DNA of 64,000 nt from Lacunisphaera limnophila (GTDB taxonomy: Bacteria; Verrucomicrobiota; Verrucomicrobiia; Opitutales; Opitutaceae): positions 3,239,501 to 3,303,500 of the forward strand of contig NZ_CP016094.1 in NCBI RefSeq assembly GCF_001746835.1, in the 5' to 3' direction. The notes beneath the pieces are model-generated. The model saw only the letters and a program-made list of their open reading frames with translations. It did not search any database and was not told where the DNA came from. This document shows, in pieces, positions 61,035 through 64,000 of this stretch. Made by a program: the position numbers and the translations under genes. Numbering within the stretch: the stretch's first letter is position 1; each line of letters starts with the position of its first letter.

Positions 61035-63128
61035 TCAGAATTTCAGCAGCTCGACCTCGACGCTGAGGGAGAAGGAGCTTTCCCGGCGGGGGCCGTCGTA
61101 GAAGGAGACCTCGTATTTCGCCGCCCAGGTCTGGCCGATGCGGTGCCACACGCCGTAGCTTTGCTCGTTCAGGCGGCTGTTGCGGGCATCGTAGCGCCAG
61201 AGAGCCTCCACGTCGAAGGTTTCGTTGAGGCGACGGCGGTAGGTGACCAGGTATTCCTCGTAGTTGGATTTCAGGAAATGCGTGCTGAGGCGCAGTGACC
61301 ACCACTCCTGGTCCATCAGCACAATGCCCGTGTTCAATTCCTGGGTGCTCGGCTGGTGGGGATTGAGCCGGTGGTAGGCCTCGAAGCGCAGCCACGGGGC
61401 CGGCGTGAGCGCGAGTTCGGTGTGCACGTCGGACAAGCTCCGGACCCCCGGCGCCGGGTCGAGGGCGTAGTCGGCGGCAAAGGTCAGGGCCGCGAGGTTG
61501 CGCGAGCCGTACGCGGCGTCGCGGGTCTGCAGCACGTTGCCGAGGGAGAGACGGGCGGTGTTCAGCGCGGACAGATCGTCGATGAACCGGGAGTCGGCGA
61601 TCGAGAGCGGCTGCAGGTAGGTGGAGAAGGCGCGGCGGTCGATGGGCGGGATGTAGGCCCGGCCGCGGGCGGCCTCGGGGGCGTAGCGGTAGGAGAGGCG
61701 GGGCTCAACGAGGTGGCGCAGGCCGTTGATTTCCCAGATCGCGTTGTCGTAGTCGAAGGTGCGGCTGGCGAGCAGGCGGGAGTCGAAGCCGACCTCGCCC
61801 AGGGAGCGGGTGTAGTCGCGGCGGGCGCCTAGGGCGTCGGTGTAGTGGGTCACGCGGGCACCGGCGACCGGAGTGAAGGTGAACCAGGGCGTCGGGGCGA
61901 TGGGCCGGGCCAGGCCGTAATACGCGTCCAAACGCGACGTGCGCAGCGCCGGGTCGGTGCCGAAGGCGTCGGATTCGAGCACCGCCGCACTGGCGTTCAG
62001 GCGCTGGATCACGCCGAGGGCGGCGGGCGAGGGCAGGAGGTCGAAACGAAACTCGGGCAGGCGTTCCTGGACGCGGTGGTAGCGGTTGGGGTGGAAGCGA
62101 CCGAAAAGGCTGAGGGAAGTGTTGTCCGTGGTGTAGGCGGCCTCGAGGAAGGAGTCGGGCTCCTGGATGCGGCGGAATTCCTTGCCGCGGAAATCGCGCA
62201 GCACCTCGGAGTCGCTCCAGTAATTGAAGGTGCCGTCGAGGGTGAAGTGTTCCCCGACGGTCTGGCGGTGTTCCCAGGTGAGGAACTCGCGGTCGCGGGG
62301 CACGGGCCGGCCGAGTACGTCGGTGCGGCGGGCGCCGCTGTCGTTGATGTAACCGGAGCGAAAGAAGCCGCGGAGCGTGCCGTCCGCGTCGTTGTGCCGG
62401 TAGCTGCCGGCCGGCCCGATCATGACCCCGCGGGCGGAATAGAGGCCGACATCGGCGCCGAGTTTCACGCCCTCGGCCACGGGCAGGTCGAAGCCCAATT
62501 CGGCGAAGACCCCGAGGCGTCCGCGGTAGCCGACCTGGGCGGTGACGTAGGAAAGGAAGTCGGTGTCGAGCGAGTGCTCAAAGCGGGGCAGGCTGAAGAT
62601 CTGGCGGCCGCGCAGGCCGACGCCGAGACCGTCGGCGCTGACGATGCGGTCCTTGGTGTAGGTCAGGCGCGAGGCGGTGATGGCCGGGGTGTAGGCGGCG
62701 TCCTCGCGGAAGAATACGGTGGCGTTGGTGAAGACGAGGGCGTCGAACGTTCCCTCGACCGTCTCGCCCGTCACATAGACCGGGAACTGGCCGACGCGGA
62801 GGTTGCGCGCGGAGATCTGGCCGGTGGTGGTGTTGTAGGTGCCCTCATCGGCCACGAGCCGCCGGGAGTTGGCGGTGAGGACGAGATGGCCGCGGGCGGT
62901 CGCGGTGCGGGTGCCGGTGTTGAAACGAATCTCGTCGGCGGTGAGCACGACCCCGGGGTAGGTGAGCCGGGCGTCACCGGTGAACACGGCTTCCTGGGTC
63001 GTTGCGTCGAAGGTGAAATCCCGGCCGGTCAGGTCGGGTTGCGCGGCCTGCCCGAACGCGGCGGCCGCACCTAGGAACAGGGTGGTCCCGAGGAGGAGCA
63101 GGCGGTGGACGGCGCGGACGGATGGCAT
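61035..63128 (-). CDS. lptD: LPS-assembly protein LptD
   Basis: 697 aa with a signal peptide (LLLLGTTLFLGAAAAFG). An N-terminal OstA/LptA-like domain (about 38-130: FTGDARLTYPGVVLTADEIRF, ARGHLVLTANSRRLVADEG) is followed by a long beta-barrel region ending in the aromatic-terminal strand SLSVEVELLKF. It inserts LPS in the outer membrane together with LptE, which is not visible here. It belongs to a minus-strand series with the methyltransferase, Cys-rich and SLOG genes. Confidence 0.88.
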   Translation of the reverse strand: MPSVRAVHRLLLLGTTLFLGAAAAFGQAAQPDLTGRDFTFDATTQEAVFTGDARLTYPGVVLTADEIRFNTGTRTATARGHLVLTANSRRLVADEGTYNTTTGQISARNLRVGQFPVYVTGETVEGTFDALVFTNATVFFREDAAYTPAITASRLTYTKDRIVSADGLGVGLRGRQIFSLPRFEHSLDTDFLSYVTAQVGYRGRLGVFAELGFDLPVAEGVKLGADVGLYSARGVMIGPAGSYRHNDADGTLRGFFRSGYINDSGARRTDVLGRPVPRDREFLTWEHRQTVGEHFTLDGTFNYWSDSEVLRDFRGKEFRRIQEPDSFLEAAYTTDNTSLSLFGRFHPNRYHRVQERLPEFRFDLLPSPAALGVIQRLNASAAVLESDAFGTDPALRTSRLDAYYGLARPIAPTPWFTFTPVAGARVTHYTDALGARRDYTRSLGEVGFDSRLLASRTFDYDNAIWEINGLRHLVEPRLSYRYAPEAARGRAYIPPIDRRAFSTYLQPLSIADSRFIDDLSALNTARLSLGNVLQTRDAAYGSRNLAALTFAADYALDPAPGVRSLSDVHTELALTPAPWLRFEAYHRLNPHQPSTQELNTGIVLMDQEWWSLRLSTHFLKSNYEEYLVTYRRRLNETFDVEALWRYDARNSRLNEQSYGVWHRIGQTWAAKYEVSFYDGPRRESSFSLSVEVELLKF

Positions 63129-63375
63129 GGAATGGAAGTGGCGGCGGGGGCGGGCTGGTGCAATGAGATTTCCGGGAGCGAAGGCAGGACAATTTTCCGG
63201 TCGCGCGGCCCCACAAAGACACAGAAAAAGGGAAAGTGTTCGCCGCCGGGCAGTCCCCGGGAAGCCGTGCTCGAAAGTGTCGCCGAGCCGGGTGTCGGGA
63301 CTGGTGGACTGAAGCTCCGCAGATTTTGTCCTGCGCTCCTTTCGGCTAGACGCGGGGGGGGATCGGGTCAGTGTA

Positions 63376-64000
63376 ATGTCCTACCCCGTGATCATTCCGG
63401 AAACAGAACTCAAAGCGTTCCTCCACAATCATCAGGCCAACCCCCACGGGTGGCTGGGGATGCACCCGGCGAAGGTCAAACGGAAGGCCGGCGTGATCGT
63501 GCGCGCCTTCCGGCGCGACGTCGCGCGTTGCTCCGTGATCGAGCTGGATGCCCCCGGGCAGCCGGCCTGGCCGATGGAGCGACTGGCGGACGAGGGCTTC
63601 TTCGAGGTGTTTATCCCGGGGAAGAAGATTTTCCGTCACCAACTGCGCTACGAGACAACCTGGGGTGACATCCACCAGATCTACAACGCCTATTCTTTCC
63701 TGCCGACGCTGTCGGAGCAGGACCTGTATCTCTTCAACGAAGGCAACGAGCACCGCATCTACGAGAAGCTGGGCGCGCATCCCCGGAAGCTGGGCGATGT
63801 GCCGGGCACAGCTTTCGCGGTCTGGGCGCCGGCAGCGTCGCGGGTGTCCCTGGTGGGCAATTTCAACGGCTGGGATGCGCGTTATCACCCGATGCGCCCG
63901 CTGGGCGGCTCGGGCGTGTGGGAGCTCTTCGCCCCCGACGTCGGCGAGGGCGAACTCTACAAGTTCGCGATCTGGGACCAGCAGGGCAACATGCGGCTCA
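63376..64000 (+). CDS. glgB: 1,4-alpha-glucan branching enzyme, 5' part
   Basis: 208 codons from ATG at 63376 (MSYPVIIPETELKAFLHN) to the window edge. The GlgB N-terminal domain (HGWLGMHPA, WGDIHQIYNAYSFLP) leads to the carbohydrate-binding module 48 (GTAFAVWAPAASRVSLVGNFNGWD). The catalytic GH13 barrel lies beyond the edge. It adds alpha-1,6 branches to glycogen, complementing glgP at 10505. The gap from 63129 to 63375 shows only a half-repeat (CACAAAGACACAG near 63213) and no gene. Confidence 0.94.
   Translation, partial: MSYPVIIPETELKAFLHNHQANPHGWLGMHPAKVKRKAGVIVRAFRRDVARCSVIELDAPGQPAWPMERLADEGFFEVFIPGKKIFRHQLRYETTWGDIHQIYNAYSFLPTLSEQDLYLFNEGNEHRIYEKLGAHPRKLGDVPGTAFAVWAPAASRVSLVGNFNGWDARYHPMRPLGGSGVWELFAPDVGEGELYKFAIWDQQGNMRL

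Overview
This window looks like chromosomal DNA from a high-GC, Gram-negative, heterotrophic member of the Verrucomicrobiota, most likely the Opitutaceae. That placement is an inference. It rests on the outer-membrane genes (LptD, SurA, YdbH/YnbE/YdbL-like), the TIGR02999-type ECF sigma factor beside a Ser/Thr kinase, the glycan enzymes (GH2, GH106), the Cys-rich and glycine-rich secreted proteins, and the many long imperfect inverted repeats between genes. No rRNA, CRISPR array or intact transposase was found. Two tRNA genes are present: Tyr on the minus strand and Cys on the plus strand.

Layout. 1-13 kb: housekeeping genes (Mrp-like ATPase, TolB-like protein, YmdB-like phosphodiesterase, PIG-L deacetylase, OsmC, argH, an MFS carrier, mutL, glgP). 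13-25 kb: an envelope and signalling block. Two paralogous YdbH-like proteins flank secreted proteins and a minus-strand set made of an ECF sigma factor, a TPR-containing Ser/Thr kinase, a small frameshifted gene and an ALK/LTK-type glycine-rich protein. The second YdbH copy is followed by ynbE-like and ydbL-like genes. 25-33.6 kb: catabolic and hydrolytic genes (GNAT, GH2, HD, SGNH, prolyl oligopeptidase, Old Yellow Enzyme). 33.7-38.7 kb: serA, plsY, lysC, thrC. 38.9-42 kb: a fatty acid desaturase, cardiolipin synthase and tRNA-Tyr. 42-51 kb: a minus-strand series of parA, two ABC-2 permeases, rnc, mfd, surA and radC. 51.1-56.2 kb: a genomic island inserted in the 3' end of tRNA-Cys. 56.4-63.1 kb: an MFS carrier, a metallo-beta-lactamase-fold protein, a SLOG-fold protein, a small Cys-rich membrane protein, an RsmB-type methyltransferase and lptD. 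The right edge carries the start of glgB.

Main points of interest. (1) The ECF sigma factor lacks the acidic region-2.2 motif and has threonines there, next to its own kinase, so it is a candidate for activation by phosphorylation. (2) A 38-nt element sits just upstream of two genes of that kinase cluster. (3) A YdbH-YnbE-YdbL envelope system is present, with an extra YdbH paralogue. (4) The tRNA-Cys island has exact 23-bp attachment repeats and carries a GH106-type rhamnosidase plus decayed integrase and RhaT genes. (5) Long-stem dyad repeats occupy many intergenic gaps, and repeat-like sequence also lies in frame inside mfd and the rRNA methyltransferase gene.
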